Numbered from the stretch's first letter, positions 24,523-33,883 are shown. The stretch is DNA of 64,000 nucleotides from Nocardioides cynanchi (GCF_008761635.1 NZ_CP044344.1:3224001-3288000); one strand, 5' to 3'. Made by a program: numbers and translations. The notes: a model not told the origin generated them from the letters alone.

Positions 24523-25744
24523 GCCTTACGACCACCTGCTGGAGAAGTACGCGCGGCTGGTCGTGCGCGTCGGCGTCAACGTCCAACCCGGCCAGGAGGT
24601 CGAGATCAGCTGCCTGCCCGAGCAGGCGGAGGTGGCGCGAGTGCTGGCCGAGGAGGCCTACCGCGTCGGCGCGAGCCGGGTCACCATCGACTACAACGAC
24701 CGGCACCTCCAGCGGGCTGCGGTGCTGCACGCACCCGAGGAGACGCTGGGTACGACGCCGGAGCACGTGCTGGACGGGGTGCGCGCCTGGAAGAACATCA
24801 AGCCGGCGCTGATCAGCCTGACCGGCAACCCGTTCCCGACGCTGATGGACGGCCTCGACCCGGTCCGCCTCGCGAAGTCGCAGCCGGTCGACCTGATCTC
24901 CGAGGCCATGCCGCTGATCACCAGCGGACAGCTCGCCTGGACCGTGGTGGGTGCACCGACCCGTGGTTGGGCCGAGAGCGTCGGGGTCGCCGACACGGCG
25001 GCCCTCTGGGAGGCGGTCGCGGTCTCGATGCGGCTCGACGAGGCAGACCCCGAGCAGGCCTGGCGCCGTCACATCAGCAAGCTCCAGGCCCGGGCCGCGA
25101 TCCTCAACGGCCACGGGTTCGACAAGGTCCGCTACCAGGGCCCCGGCACCGACATCACCATCGGGCTGGCGCCGGAGTCGGTGTGGGTGGGCGGGTCGCT
25201 GGAGACCGACGACGGCGTCGAGTTCGTGCCGAACATGCCGACCGAGGAGGTCTTCATGTCACCGGACTGGCGGCGCGCCGAGGGAAAGCTGCGCACTGCC
25301 GCGCCGTTCTTCCTCTCCTCGATGGGCGCCATGGTCGAGGACCTCCAGCTCGAGCTGCGCGACGGCACCATCACCGGGGTCAAGGCGGCTCGCGGCGAGC
25401 AGGAGGTGCAGCAGCAGTTCGAGCTGATCCCCCGCTCGCGGCACCTCGGCGAGGTCGCCATCGTCGACTCGGACTCCCGGGTCGCGACGACCGGTCTGGT
25501 CTTCAAGGACATGCTGTACGACGAGAACGTCGGCTCCCACGTCGCCTGGGGGATGGGCTATCCCAGCGCCTTCCGGGGCGGCCTCGAGCTCGACGCCGAG
25601 CAGCGGATCGCGGCCGGGCTCAACCAGGCCAACACCCACGTCGACATCGTGATCGGCAGCCCCGAGGTGCAGATCGACGGCTACCACGCCGATGGGTCCG
25701 TGGTACCCGTGACTCGAGGCGACGAGTTCGTGCTGGACGGTTAG
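24515..25744 (+). CDS. M29 family aminopeptidase
   Basis: 409 residues, normal length. Metal ligands of the family are visible: Glu in FVPNMPTEEVFMSPDW (two Glu), His in SHVAWGMGYPSAF, and the His/Asp pair in NTHVDIVIGSPEVQIDG. These cytoplasmic enzymes release N-terminal residues from peptides with two metal ions. It overlaps the SnoaL-like gene. Its stop overlaps that of the convergent LapA-like gene. Confidence 0.9.
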   Translation: MTEPYDHLLEKYARLVVRVGVNVQPGQEVEISCLPEQAEVARVLAEEAYRVGASRVTIDYNDRHLQRAAVLHAPEETLGTTPEHVLDGVRAWKNIKPALISLTGNPFPTLMDGLDPVRLAKSQPVDLISEAMPLITSGQLAWTVVGAPTRGWAESVGVADTAALWEAVAVSMRLDEADPEQAWRRHISKLQARAAILNGHGFDKVRYQGPGTDITIGLAPESVWVGGSLETDDGVEFVPNMPTEEVFMSPDWRRAEGKLRTAAPFFLSSMGAMVEDLQLELRDGTITGVKAARGEQEVQQQFELIPRSRHLGEVAIVDSDSRVATTGLVFKDMLYDENVGSHVAWGMGYPSAFRGGLELDAEQRIAAGLNQANTHVDIVIGSPEVQIDGYHADGSVVPVTRGDEFVLDG

Positions 25745-26043
25745 CGGGTCCGTCGCACCCGCCGGTGCACCTGCATCAGGCGCAGCGTGCCGACGGTCGC
25801 GGAGATCGCCAGGCCGCCGACCACGGCGACGAGCAGCGCCACGGCCAGGGGCGGGTGCCAGTCCCAGCCGAGGAACGACAGCTGCACCGCGCGGGTGTTC
25901 TGGGCGACGAAGACCACCAGGAGGATCAGGATCACGATCAGTGCGATCAGCGCGACCCAGAACCTGCTGGTCCGCGATCCCCGCAGCGGGTTGGCACCGT
26001 CGCGCGTCGCCGGGCGTTCGGTGGGCTCGTCGGCCTCGCTCAT
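25741..26043 (-). CDS. LapA/DUF1049 family membrane protein
   Basis: 100 residues with two hydrophobic helices (about 28-48 and 62-84) separated by VAQNTRAVQLSFLGWDWHPPLAVAL, the DUF1049 hallmark with NxxxVxLxFLGW. A basic end (VHRRVRRTR) would face the cytoplasm. In Gram-negatives LapA takes part in lipopolysaccharide assembly; the actinobacterial role is unknown. It overlaps the aminopeptidase stop by 4 bases. Confidence 0.8.
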   Translation of the reverse strand: MSEADEPTERPATRDGANPLRGSRTSRFWVALIALIVILILLVVFVAQNTRAVQLSFLGWDWHPPLAVALLVAVVGGLAISATVGTLRLMQVHRRVRRTR

Positions 26044-26134
26044 CGCGGAGTCCTCTCAGGCGTCAGCGCGAACCCGGATGCGGGCGCCACGATGCCGTAC
26101 CCCACAACGCGGGGCGTGATGCCTCGCGCACGGG

Positions 26135-26926
26135 TCAGTCGGCCGGGCTCGACTCCGCCACGTGGGACTCGAGCGCGTCCAGGTCGCGTTCGGCGTACAG
26201 CCGGTGGTGCCACTCCTCGTTGAGCACGATCGAGAGGCACTCGCGCACCGGATAGCTGCGCGACTGCGGCCAGCCGGGCCCTTCGACCGGGTCGGTGCTC
26301 GACGCGAGCTCCTCCTCGGTGAGGTCGTCGACCAGCTGGCGCATGATGCCCATCCGGTCGCGCCGCAGGATCACCACCTCGTCGAGGCTGGGGCGCACCT
26401 CGCGGTCACGGGGGACGCCAGGGGTGTCGGGCATCTGGTCCCACGGCAGGTCGAGGGCGCTCCACGGCGCGGGCTCGCCCATGATCGCCCGGCGGATCCA
26501 GGCGTCGGTGGCGAAGACCAGGTGCCGCAGGGTCTCGATGAACGACCACTCGTCGTCGACGCTGGCGTGGAGGAGCTCGGGGTCGAAGCCCCGGGCCCGC
26601 TCGACGGTCTGGTCCCAGAGCCGCTCGACGATGTCCCACGCCTCGCGGAAGCCGTCCGGGTCGGTGGGCCGCATCTTGACCCGGTCGGGGTCGCGCCGGT
26701 CGAGCTCGGCGTTGATCAGGGGTACGACGTCGACGTCGTTGATCCGCAGGTTCCACACCTCGCCGGTGATCTCGACGTCGACCAGCTCGACCCCGCGCAT
26801 CCGGACGCCGCCGAGATCCACGTGGTCGAACCTCGCGCCACGCAGGTCGACGTGGCTGAACGCCGCACCTCGCAGCTGCTGGTTCTCGAAGCGGGCCGGC
26901 GAGGTCGGTTCGGGACCAGCAGTCAT
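26135..26926 (-). CDS. DinB-like protein with N-terminal pentapeptide-type repeats
   Basis: 263 residues. Residues 12-60 have A(D/N)LXX-like repeats (LRGAAFSHVDLRGARFDHVDLGGVRMRGVELVDVEI). The rest is a four-helix DinB domain: WSFIETLRHLVFATDAWI and EEWHHRLYAERDL supply the three candidate metal-binding His residues. DinB-fold proteins include thiol-dependent transferases, many mycothiol-dependent in actinobacteria. The target is unknown. Its start is 10 bases from the stop of the oxidase gene, so it is probably the last gene of that operon. Confidence 0.8.
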   Translation of the reverse strand: MTAGPEPTSPARFENQQLRGAAFSHVDLRGARFDHVDLGGVRMRGVELVDVEITGEVWNLRINDVDVVPLINAELDRRDPDRVKMRPTDPDGFREAWDIVERLWDQTVERARGFDPELLHASVDDEWSFIETLRHLVFATDAWIRRAIMGEPAPWSALDLPWDQMPDTPGVPRDREVRPSLDEVVILRRDRMGIMRQLVDDLTEEELASSTDPVEGPGWPQSRSYPVRECLSIVLNEEWHHRLYAERDLDALESHVAESSPAD

Positions 26927-26936
26927 GCCCAGAGGC

Positions 26937-28586
26937 TCACACGTCGGCCGGGGGCTCGTCCAGCACCCGCACCGGGCGAGCGAGGTTTCCCGCGGTACGA
27001 CGTGGCAGGAGACCGCCGGCGGTGCGCAGGCGGTCGTGGGCCCGGGCCGCCCGGGCCGCGTTCATCCCGGCCGCGCCGTGCACCCCGCCGCCCGGGTGCG
27101 CGGACGCAGAGGCGAGGTACAGCCCGCGCACCGGCGTCTCGGCCCGGCCCAGACCGGGCACCGGACGGAAGATCAGCTCCTGATGGAGCTGGGAGGTGCC
27201 GCCGTTGATGGCGCCGCCCACCAGGTTGGCGTTGCGGGCCTCGAGCTCGTGCGGCCCGAGCACCCGGCGGGCCATGATCCGGGAGCCGAAGCCCGGTGCC
27301 AGCTGCTCGATCCGCTCCTGCATCCGGTCCGCGAAGCGCTCGCAGTCCGACTCGTCCCACGTCCCCGTGATGCCGCCGTCGCCGGCGTCGCGGGTGGCCT
27401 GCTGAGGCACGTGGGTGTAGGCCCACAGCGACTCGGTGCCGGCCGGTGAGCGGGTCGGGTCGGTGGTGGTCATCTGCCCGGCCAGCATGAAGGGATGCGC
27501 GGGGATCGACCGGGAGTTCACCTGGCCGAGCGCCTCGCTCATGTCCTCGACGGAGTCGGCGACGTGGAAGGTCCCGGGGGTGTGCGGCGGCGGCGAGGCC
27601 CACGGGATCGCTCCGTCCAGCGCCCAGTCGACTTTCACCGTGCCCGGGTCGAGCTGGAAGGAGCGCATCGAGCGGATCGTGCGCGCCGGCAGGTCGTCGG
27701 CCGCCACCAGCCCGCCGTACAGCCGGCTGGCGATGACGTCGGCGAGCACCGCGCGGCCGGCCGCGAACCGTTCGCCGTCGGCGGTGCGGACCGCCACCGC
27801 CCGGCCGGCGGACACCTCGATGCCGACGACCTCGGCGCCGCACCGGATCTCGCCGCCACCGGCGCGCAGCCGGGCCGCGAGGGCCTGGCTCAGCATCCCG
27901 GCGCCGCCCTGCGGCACCGGGAAGCCGACGGTCTGCCCCAGCATCGACATCAGGATCCCCATCAGCCCGGACCCGGGGGCGTTGAGCGGGATGTCGGCGT
28001 GCCCGGCGTTGCCGGCGATCAGGGTGCGCGGGGACGCGCCTCCGAAGCGCGACCAGCCGACCTCGGTGGCCGGCGTGAGCATGGTCTTCACGAAGTCCAG
28101 GCCGCCGACCGACCGGAGCCGGGCCAGCATCCCCACGCCGTGCCGGACCGGTGGGAACGGCGTGAGCAGGGCGCCGACGAGGTCGTCGCCGATCCGGTCC
28201 CACTGGTCGCAGAGCCGGTGCCAGGCCTCGCCGTCGCCGGGGTGCTGCTGCTCCATCAGGCCGGCGGTGACGTCGCGGTCACGGTGCAGGATCGCCCACT
28301 GCCCGTCGGGGAACGGGTGACCCAGCACGGCCGGGGCGTGCACCCAGGTCAGGCCGAAGCGCTCGAGCCCGAGCGTGTGGATGTGCCCGGCCGCGGCCAG
28401 CGGGTAGAAGGCACTGAAGGTGTCGTGCACGAAGTCGGGGTGCACCTCCCGGTCGCTGCGGACCGCCCCGCCCACGTCGGGCTGGGCCTCCAGCACGAGC
28501 ACCGACCAGCCGGCGTCGACCAGGTGGTTGGCTGCGACGAGGCCGTTGGGCCCCGCTCCGACCACCACTGCGTCGTACGTCGTCAT
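26937..28586 (-). CDS. Phytoene desaturase-like FAD-dependent oxidoreductase
   Basis: 549 residues. The dinucleotide-binding N-terminus is VVVGAGPNGLVAANHLVDAGWSVLVLEAQPDVGGAVRS, and the late GLYLASASAHPGGGVHGAAGMNAARAA is the conserved CrtI/NAD(P)-FAD oxidoreductase C-terminal motif. These proteins include carotenoid desaturases and pyridine nucleotide-disulfide oxidoreductase domain proteins of unknown substrate. No carotenoid genes are nearby, so a carotenoid role is not supported. One base separates it from the SDR gene. Confidence 0.8.
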   Translation of the reverse strand: MTTYDAVVVGAGPNGLVAANHLVDAGWSVLVLEAQPDVGGAVRSDREVHPDFVHDTFSAFYPLAAAGHIHTLGLERFGLTWVHAPAVLGHPFPDGQWAILHRDRDVTAGLMEQQHPGDGEAWHRLCDQWDRIGDDLVGALLTPFPPVRHGVGMLARLRSVGGLDFVKTMLTPATEVGWSRFGGASPRTLIAGNAGHADIPLNAPGSGLMGILMSMLGQTVGFPVPQGGAGMLSQALAARLRAGGGEIRCGAEVVGIEVSAGRAVAVRTADGERFAAGRAVLADVIASRLYGGLVAADDLPARTIRSMRSFQLDPGTVKVDWALDGAIPWASPPPHTPGTFHVADSVEDMSEALGQVNSRSIPAHPFMLAGQMTTTDPTRSPAGTESLWAYTHVPQQATRDAGDGGITGTWDESDCERFADRMQERIEQLAPGFGSRIMARRVLGPHELEARNANLVGGAINGGTSQLHQELIFRPVPGLGRAETPVRGLYLASASAHPGGGVHGAAGMNAARAARAHDRLRTAGGLLPRRTAGNLARPVRVLDEPPADV

Positions 28587-28587
28587 G

Positions 28588-29541
28588 TCATCGCTTCCGT
28601 CTCGAGCGGGCCACGGTCAGCAGGTTGCGACCGATTCCCACGAGGGGGTTGCCCTGGTCGCCGTGCAGGTGGTTGCCCGTGGGTACCGACTCCAGCACAT
28701 TGCCCGATCCGGCGGCCACGGGGGTCGTCTGGTCCTTGGCGGCCACGGTGAACAGGGGACCGACCAGGACGTCGAAGAGCCAGGGCAGGCCGCTGAACCC
28801 GACCCGCATCAGGTTGTTGGTGATCCCCAGCTGGGCCCTGGGCCGGGGGTGGTCGACCAGGCGCAGGATCCGCCTCGCGACCTTCTCCGGGGAGGCGACC
28901 GGCGGCGGCGGCCGGCCGACCACTCCGGAGTAGTTGCCCGCCTGCGCGTAGATCGGCGTGTCCACACCGCCCGGCGCGGCGTAGATCACGTGGACGTCGT
29001 CGCGGTCGCGGTTCTCCACCTGGAGCTGTCGCGCCAGCGCACGCACGGCCCACTTGCTGACGACGTACGGCGTCATCTCGGGCACCGCGATGTGGCCGAT
29101 GACCGAGCCGACCAGCACCAGGGTGCCGCGCTCCTGCCGGCGCAGTACCGGTACGACGTGCCGGGCCAGGTTGACCGAGCCCGTGACGTTGGTCCGCAGC
29201 ACTCCGTCGAAGACGTCGGCGGGGACGTCCTCGGTGCGGCCGTAGGCGACGACCCCGCCGGCGTTGACGACGACGTCCAGCGACCCGGTGACGCCCAGTG
29301 CCTCGCGGACGCACCTCGCGACGTCGGTGTCGTCGCCCAGGTCGGCGGGCACGACGAGGGTGGAGGCGGCGCCGGCCGCGAGGCACTCCTTCTCCACGTC
29401 GACCAGGGTCGACTCCTCACGGGCGACCAGGACGAGGTGGTCGTGCGCGGCGGCGGCTGCGTGGGCGGTGGCGCGGCCGATCCCGCTGGAGGCTCCTGTC
29501 ACCAGGACCACCCGGGGCCGCGCCGCGGCACCGGAGGTCAC
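28588..29541 (-). CDS. Short-chain dehydrogenase/reductase
   Basis: 317 residues. Classical SDR motifs: TGASSGIG (15-22), NAGG (92-95), a Ser in GSVIGH and YVVSK with catalytic Tyr and Lys. The C-terminal 80 residues are longer than typical (HPRPRAQLGITNNLMRVGF onward), as in SDRs that associate with membranes. It overlaps the alcohol dehydrogenase gene by 4 bases in a redox operon. Confidence 0.85.
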   Translation of the reverse strand: MTSGAAARPRVVLVTGASSGIGRATAHAAAAAHDHLVLVAREESTLVDVEKECLAAGAASTLVVPADLGDDTDVARCVREALGVTGSLDVVVNAGGVVAYGRTEDVPADVFDGVLRTNVTGSVNLARHVVPVLRRQERGTLVLVGSVIGHIAVPEMTPYVVSKWAVRALARQLQVENRDRDDVHVIYAAPGGVDTPIYAQAGNYSGVVGRPPPPVASPEKVARRILRLVDHPRPRAQLGITNNLMRVGFSGLPWLFDVLVGPLFTVAAKDQTTPVAAGSGNVLESVPTGNHLHGDQGNPLVGIGRNLLTVARSRRKR

Positions 29542-30719
29542 GGCTTCAGCACCACCTTGACGCAGCCGTCCTGCTTCTTCTGGAACATCTCGTACGCCGC
29601 GGGAGCCTCCTCGAGCGAGAGGCGGTGCGTGGCCAGCCCCTCGACGTCGAGCACGTCGTCACCCTGCTCGAGCACCTTCGTGATCTCGTCGGTCCAGCGC
29701 TTCACATGGCACTGCCCGAAGCGCATGGTCAGTCCGCGGTCGAAGATCTCCATCATCGGCATCGGGTCGATCTCGCCGCCGTAGACGCCCGAGACGGAGA
29801 CCGTCCCGCCGCGCCGCGCCGACTTGATCGCCGCCTGCAGCGCCGCGAGCCGGTCGATCGCGAACTTGTCGGTGAGGGGGCGCGCCACCCTGTCCGGCAG
29901 CACGCCGACGGCGGAGATCGCGGCCTTGGCCAGCGGGGACCCGTGCGCCTCCATGCCGACGGCGTCGACGGTGCCGTCGGCACCCCGGCCGTCGGTGAGG
30001 TCGAGGATCGCCTGCGTGACGTCGTCGACCGCGTCGAGGTCGACCACCTCGGCACCGTGGGCAGCGGCGAGGGCAAGCCGCTCGGGCACCCGGTCGATGC
30101 CGATCACCCGGCGTCCCGCGTGCCGGGCGATCCGTGCCGTCAGCTGACCGACGGGGCCGAGCCCGAAGACCGCGACCGTGCCCTCCTCGGGAACGTCGGC
30201 GTACTCGAAGGCCTGCCAGGCGGTGGGCAGGATGTCGGAGAGGTAGAGGTAGCGCTCGTCGCTGACGCCCTCGGGCACCTTGATCGGGCCGAAGTCGGCG
30301 TGCGGGACACGCAGGTACTCGGCCTGGCCCCCGGGCACCGCGCCGTACAAGGAGGTGTAGCCGAACAGGCTCGCGCCCTTGCCGAACTCACGCACCTGCG
30401 TGGTCTCGCACTGGGCGTACAGACCCCGCGAGCACATCCAGCACGAGCCGCAGGAGATGTTGAAGGGTACGACGACCCGGTCTCCGACCTGCAGGTCACC
30501 GGCCTCGGCGCCGACCTCCTCCACGATGCCCATCGTCTCGTGGCCGAGGACGTCACCGGGGGTGAGGAAGGGTCCGAGGACCTCGTAGAGGTGGAGGTCC
30601 GAGCCGCAGATCGCCGTGGACGTGACCCGGATGACGGCATCGGTGGGCTGCTGGATCACGGGGTCGGGGACGGTCTCGACCGAGACCGATCGCTTGCCCT
30701 GCCAGGTCAGTGCTCTCAT
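29538..30719 (-). CDS. Zinc-dependent alcohol dehydrogenase (formaldehyde/threonine dehydrogenase-like)
   Basis: 393 residues. Catalytic zinc ligands fit CGSDLH (Cys38) and GHETMG (His/Glu), structural zinc fits CGSCWMCSRGLYAQC, and the Rossmann motif is FGLGPVGQL. The sequence is closest to glutathione-independent formaldehyde and related dehydrogenases. NAD is the likely cofactor. It lies in the middle of the 26937-31203 operon with an SDR, a desaturase-like oxidase and an SRPBCC protein. Confidence 0.85.
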   Translation of the reverse strand: MRALTWQGKRSVSVETVPDPVIQQPTDAVIRVTSTAICGSDLHLYEVLGPFLTPGDVLGHETMGIVEEVGAEAGDLQVGDRVVVPFNISCGSCWMCSRGLYAQCETTQVREFGKGASLFGYTSLYGAVPGGQAEYLRVPHADFGPIKVPEGVSDERYLYLSDILPTAWQAFEYADVPEEGTVAVFGLGPVGQLTARIARHAGRRVIGIDRVPERLALAAAHGAEVVDLDAVDDVTQAILDLTDGRGADGTVDAVGMEAHGSPLAKAAISAVGVLPDRVARPLTDKFAIDRLAALQAAIKSARRGGTVSVSGVYGGEIDPMPMMEIFDRGLTMRFGQCHVKRWTDEITKVLEQGDDVLDVEGLATHRLSLEEAPAAYEMFQKKQDGCVKVVLKP

Positions 30720-30750
30720 GATCTGCTCCCTCGAAGCGGAGGTGGATGGC

Positions 30751-31203
30751 TCAGGACTCGGTGGGTGCGGTGACGCGCCGCTCGGCGATGTAGGCGAGGC
30801 GGCGCAGCGTCTCGACGTTGCGCCACTGGAAGGTCAGGCCGCGCAGCGGCTTGGGGATCAGGAGCCCGGGCCCGGCCGCGGCGTCCTCGTCGATCGCGAC
30901 CTCGGTGTCGCTGCCGACCGGGCGGAGGCGGATCTCGATGTCGACCTCACCGGCCGGCCAACCCCGGCCGCGCAGCCCGAGCACCTGCTCGTGGCGCGAC
31001 TCGGTGACCTCGGTGTTGTCGTTGATCAGCAGTGGCCAGGCGCCCACCGAGTGGTGGAGCTGGCTGCCGACCTCGGGCCAGGTGAGGTCCACCTCGCGCA
31101 TCCGGGAGGCGCCGACCACCCAGACGGGGTAGAGCCAGCCGTCGGACAGCACCTCCCACACGGTGGCGGGAGAGGCCTTGATGACACGGGTCGTGGTGCT
31201 CAT
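30751..31203 (-). CDS. SRPBCC family protein
   Basis: 150 residues from the ATG at 31203 (MSTTTRVIKASPATVWEVLSDGWLYPVWVVG). The START-like fold is suggested by the helix-strand pattern, the ASPATVWEVL opening and GLTFQWRNVETLRRLAYI at the end. SRPBCC proteins bind hydrophobic ligands in a deep cavity. It is the first gene of the four-gene redox operon, so it may bind that pathway's substrate. Earlier in-frame starts run into the divergent gene's promoter and were rejected. Confidence 0.8.
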   Translation of the reverse strand: MSTTTRVIKASPATVWEVLSDGWLYPVWVVGASRMREVDLTWPEVGSQLHHSVGAWPLLINDNTEVTESRHEQVLGLRGRGWPAGEVDIEIRLRPVGSDTEVAIDEDAAAGPGLLIPKPLRGLTFQWRNVETLRRLAYIAERRVTAPTES

Positions 31204-31291
31204 GCTGCTGCGTACCCGTGGGCCGTAGCGCGAAACTGTCGGGTTGAGGCGTGAGACGAAGGCCACGGCCGCCGCTACGTAGGCTGCCGCC

Positions 31292-31579
31292 ATGGACCTG
31301 GAGTTCACCGGCGAGGTCTGGCACTGGAAGGGCCCGTCGCCGCATCACTTCGTGACCGTGCCCGAGGACGAGTGCGAGGACCTCGCGGAGACGGCGGCGA
31401 TGGTCAGCTACGGCTGGGGGATGATCCCGGTGACCGTTCGGATCGGTGGGACCGAGTGGACCACGTCGCTGTGGCCGAAGGACGGGCGCTACATCGTGCC
31501 GTTGCGGCTCGACGTACGCCGACGGGAGGGCATCGACGTCGGCGACACGGTCGCGGTGCGACTCGTCGTCGGCGTCTGA
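31292..31579 (+). CDS. DUF1905 domain protein
   Basis: 95 residues. The family pattern FTGEVWHWKGPSPHHFVTVPEDECEDL and the late VRIGGTEWTTSLWPKDGRYIVPLRLDVRRREGIDVGDTVAVRL is intact. The fold is a small double-psi-like barrel. No function is established. It is divergent from the SRPBCC gene, with 88 bases between starts. Confidence 0.85.
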   Translation: MDLEFTGEVWHWKGPSPHHFVTVPEDECEDLAETAAMVSYGWGMIPVTVRIGGTEWTTSLWPKDGRYIVPLRLDVRRREGIDVGDTVAVRLVVGV

Positions 31580-31601
31580 TGCCCTCCCGCGGAGCGGTCG
31601 G

Positions 31602-32906
31602 TCACGCCCGCCAGGCGAAGACCTCCTCCCAGTCGAACTGGTCGCCGGGCACGAGGTTCTGCGCGTAGGACTCGTAGACCAGGGTGTGGCCGTCCCCGCT
31701 GATCGCGGCGCCGGTGCTGGCGCTCCAGGTGTTGCCCTCGGTGCCGTCCGGTGCCTGCGAGGCACGGACGATGGTGCCGCGCTTCACGTCGCCGACGAAC
31801 GCGTCGGTGCTGGTGCCGGAGTCGACGCCGGCGAGGTTGGAGGCGTCGCTGCCGAAGCCGACGTACCGACCGCTGCGCGACAGGCTGGGCAGGAACGAGT
31901 CGGCGTTGCCGGCCTTGCCCCCGGACGCGGGCCTGGTCACCAGGGCGGTCGCGCCGGTGGCGAGGTTCATCCGGTAGACCTGCCCGTGCCGGTCCGGCCC
32001 CGGGAGCTTGCTGGCGCACGACGAGAACGCGACGTACCTCCCGTTGCCGGAGATCACCGGCCGACCGGCGCTCCCGGTCGGGAAGCCCTGGCACGGCGGG
32101 GCGTCCGGCTCGTGCCAGAAGCGCCGGGTGGTGCCCTTGTTCACGTTGCGCACCCAGAGGTCGTTGGCGTCGCCGAAGGTGACCAGGTTGCCGTTGTCGG
32201 AGATGTCGCCGTTGAGGATCGACGGCTTCACGTCGGTGCCCCGCGGGGTGAGCGAGGCCTGGCGGGTCCAGCGGTGTGCGACGTCGCGGACGTAGACGTC
32301 CTCGCGCTTGTCCCGGTCTCGGGTGCCGAACGGCGCGAAGGACTGGAAGGAGACCCGACTGCCGTCGCCGGAGATCACCGGCGCGAAGCTGTTCTTCCGG
32401 TACTGCTTCCCGCTCGTGCTCGTCGAGACCAGCCGGGTCTTGTCGGTGAAGAGGTCCTTGACCGCGACGTCGAGCGTGGCGCCGTTCCGGTCCGGGAACA
32501 GGTTGGTCGCCCAGGTGGTGAAGGCGACGAACTCGCCGTCGTCGGAGATCGTCGGCTCGAAGCTGGCGTCGTTGCCGACGTGGCCGCCCTTCTGGCTGAC
32601 CAGGATGGTGATGCCGTCGACGGTGTCGCGCAGGTAGACGTCGTCGGTGGCGTTGGTGTCGCCGGCCACCAGCGGCGCCGCGGTCGAGAAGACCACGAAG
32701 CGGCCGTCGTACGACGCCACCTGGCCGGTGCCGCTGATCGCGCTCTTGGCGTCTGCCTGCGCGTTGGTCCCGTTGGCCAGGACGACCTGCTCGTTGTGGG
32801 CCGGGATGCCGGCGTATGACGGTCCGGTGACGGCGAGGGCTGCAAGTGCGGTGAGCACCGAGCCGGCGACGGCGACCGGGCGCCGGGGTCGGACGGGGGT
32901 GGACAT
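31602..32906 (-). CDS. Secreted TolB-like PD40 beta-propeller protein
   Basis: 434 residues with a signal peptide (residues 1-32, cleavage probably after SYA). Repeats such as ISDDGEFVAFTTWATNLFP, ISGDGSRVSFQS, ISGNGRYVAFSSCAS and LSRSGRYVGFGSDASNL mark PD40/WD40-like blades. I count six or seven. These beta-propellers act outside the cell in binding or sensing, but no partner is indicated. It is convergent with DUF1905. Confidence 0.85.
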   Translation of the reverse strand: MSTPVRPRRPVAVAGSVLTALAALAVTGPSYAGIPAHNEQVVLANGTNAQADAKSAISGTGQVASYDGRFVVFSTAAPLVAGDTNATDDVYLRDTVDGITILVSQKGGHVGNDASFEPTISDDGEFVAFTTWATNLFPDRNGATLDVAVKDLFTDKTRLVSTSTSGKQYRKNSFAPVISGDGSRVSFQSFAPFGTRDRDKREDVYVRDVAHRWTRQASLTPRGTDVKPSILNGDISDNGNLVTFGDANDLWVRNVNKGTTRRFWHEPDAPPCQGFPTGSAGRPVISGNGRYVAFSSCASKLPGPDRHGQVYRMNLATGATALVTRPASGGKAGNADSFLPSLSRSGRYVGFGSDASNLAGVDSGTSTDAFVGDVKRGTIVRASQAPDGTEGNTWSASTGAAISGDGHTLVYESYAQNLVPGDQFDWEEVFAWRA

Positions 32907-33009
32907 GATCTGCTCCTTGGGTTGAGTGGTGCGACCAAGACGCGGACCGGGCTCCGGAGGTTGCAGTCGGTGCGGGACAAATGTCGGGGGCTCGGGTTAG
33001 CGTGCCGGG

Positions 33010-33390
33010 ATGAGGCGCCCGCACGAGAACGTCGCGACCGTCCTGATCGAGCCGCGGGCACTCGAGGAGCTCGAGCTGGTGCTGATGACCCTCGACCTGC
33101 GGGTCTGGCCGGTGCAGACCGCTCCGATCTGTGTCGACGGCCCGCGCGAGGCGTTCCAGATCCGGCGCCGGCTGATGATGCGGCACGGAGCCTCGTGGGA
33201 CGTCGCCGCCGACTGGGTGCCGATCTGGGTCGGCTTCGGGGCGTCGTGGCAGCACGGCGACGACCCGCTGCCGTGGGCCGCCCACCAGGCGTTGTGGGAC
33301 ACCCTCGACGCGTGGTCGGTGCACGTGCGCTTCCAGCGGCGGCTCGGTGGGGTGCGCAGAATCCCGGTGCCGGAGGACATCACTCCGTGA
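33010..33390 (+). CDS. Uncharacterised protein
   Basis: 126 residues with no recognised domain. It is rich in Trp and Arg (WDVAADWVPIWVGFGASWQH) with no signal peptide or transmembrane segment. It lies 12 bases ahead of a GNAT gene, so the two are likely cotranscribed. The ATG at 33010 is the only good start. Codon usage matches its neighbours, supporting a real gene. Confidence 0.55.
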   Translation: MRRPHENVATVLIEPRALEELELVLMTLDLRVWPVQTAPICVDGPREAFQIRRRLMMRHGASWDVAADWVPIWVGFGASWQHGDDPLPWAAHQALWDTLDAWSVHVRFQRRLGGVRRIPVPEDITP

Positions 33391-33402
33391 GACCGTGAAC
33401 GC

Positions 33403-33864
33403 GTGTCCATCGACCTGCGTGAGCTGACCGACGAGGTGCGGGCCGACCTCGTGTCGGTCCGGCTCGGCCCGGGGCAGGACCAGTTCGTCAGCACCGTCGA
33501 CGGCTCGCTCCGCGAGGCAGCCGCCTGTCCCGAGGCCAAGCCGTGGTTCCGCGCGGTCTACGCCGACGGCGAGGTCGTGGGCTTCGTGATGATCAGCTGG
33601 GACCTGCGGCCGGTGCCGGAGGGCTACCGCGGCCCGTGGTTCCTCTGGAAGCTGATCATCGACCACGAGCACCAGCACCGAGGGCTCGGCCGCGAGGTGG
33701 TGACCACCATCGCCGACCTGGTGCGCTCCGAGGGCGGCACCGAGCTGATCACCAGCTTCGTCGATGCACCGGGCGGACCCCGCGACTTCTACCTCGGACT
33801 CGGCTTCGTGCCCACCGGCGAGGTGGACGACGAAGGCGAGATCCTGCTCGCGCTGCCCGTCTGA
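33403..33864 (+). CDS. GNAT family acetyltransferase
   Basis: 153 residues from a GTG at 33403. The acetyl-CoA motif is LIIDHEHQHRGLGREVVTTIADLVRSEGG (Q/R-x-x-G-x-G/A) and the end DFYLGLGFVPTGEVDDEGEILL is typical. The pattern resembles polyamine N-acetyltransferases (PaiA-like), but the substrate is not defined. It follows the unknown gene by 12 bases. Confidence 0.8.
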   Translation: MSIDLRELTDEVRADLVSVRLGPGQDQFVSTVDGSLREAAACPEAKPWFRAVYADGEVVGFVMISWDLRPVPEGYRGPWFLWKLIIDHEHQHRGLGREVVTTIADLVRSEGGTELITSFVDAPGGPRDFYLGLGFVPTGEVDDEGEILLALPV

Positions 33865-33883
33865 GGAGCCCTAGGCTCCCGGC

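Noticed and set aside
26937..28586. Carotenoid biosynthesis cluster
   Set aside because: The desaturase-like protein has no phytoene synthase, lycopene cyclase or isoprenoid genes nearby.
31489..33678. 729-residue minus-strand ORF
   Set aside because: It is the shadow frame of the PD40 protein gene and its neighbours; composition is Arg/Pro/Gly/His-rich as in GC-rich antisense frames.
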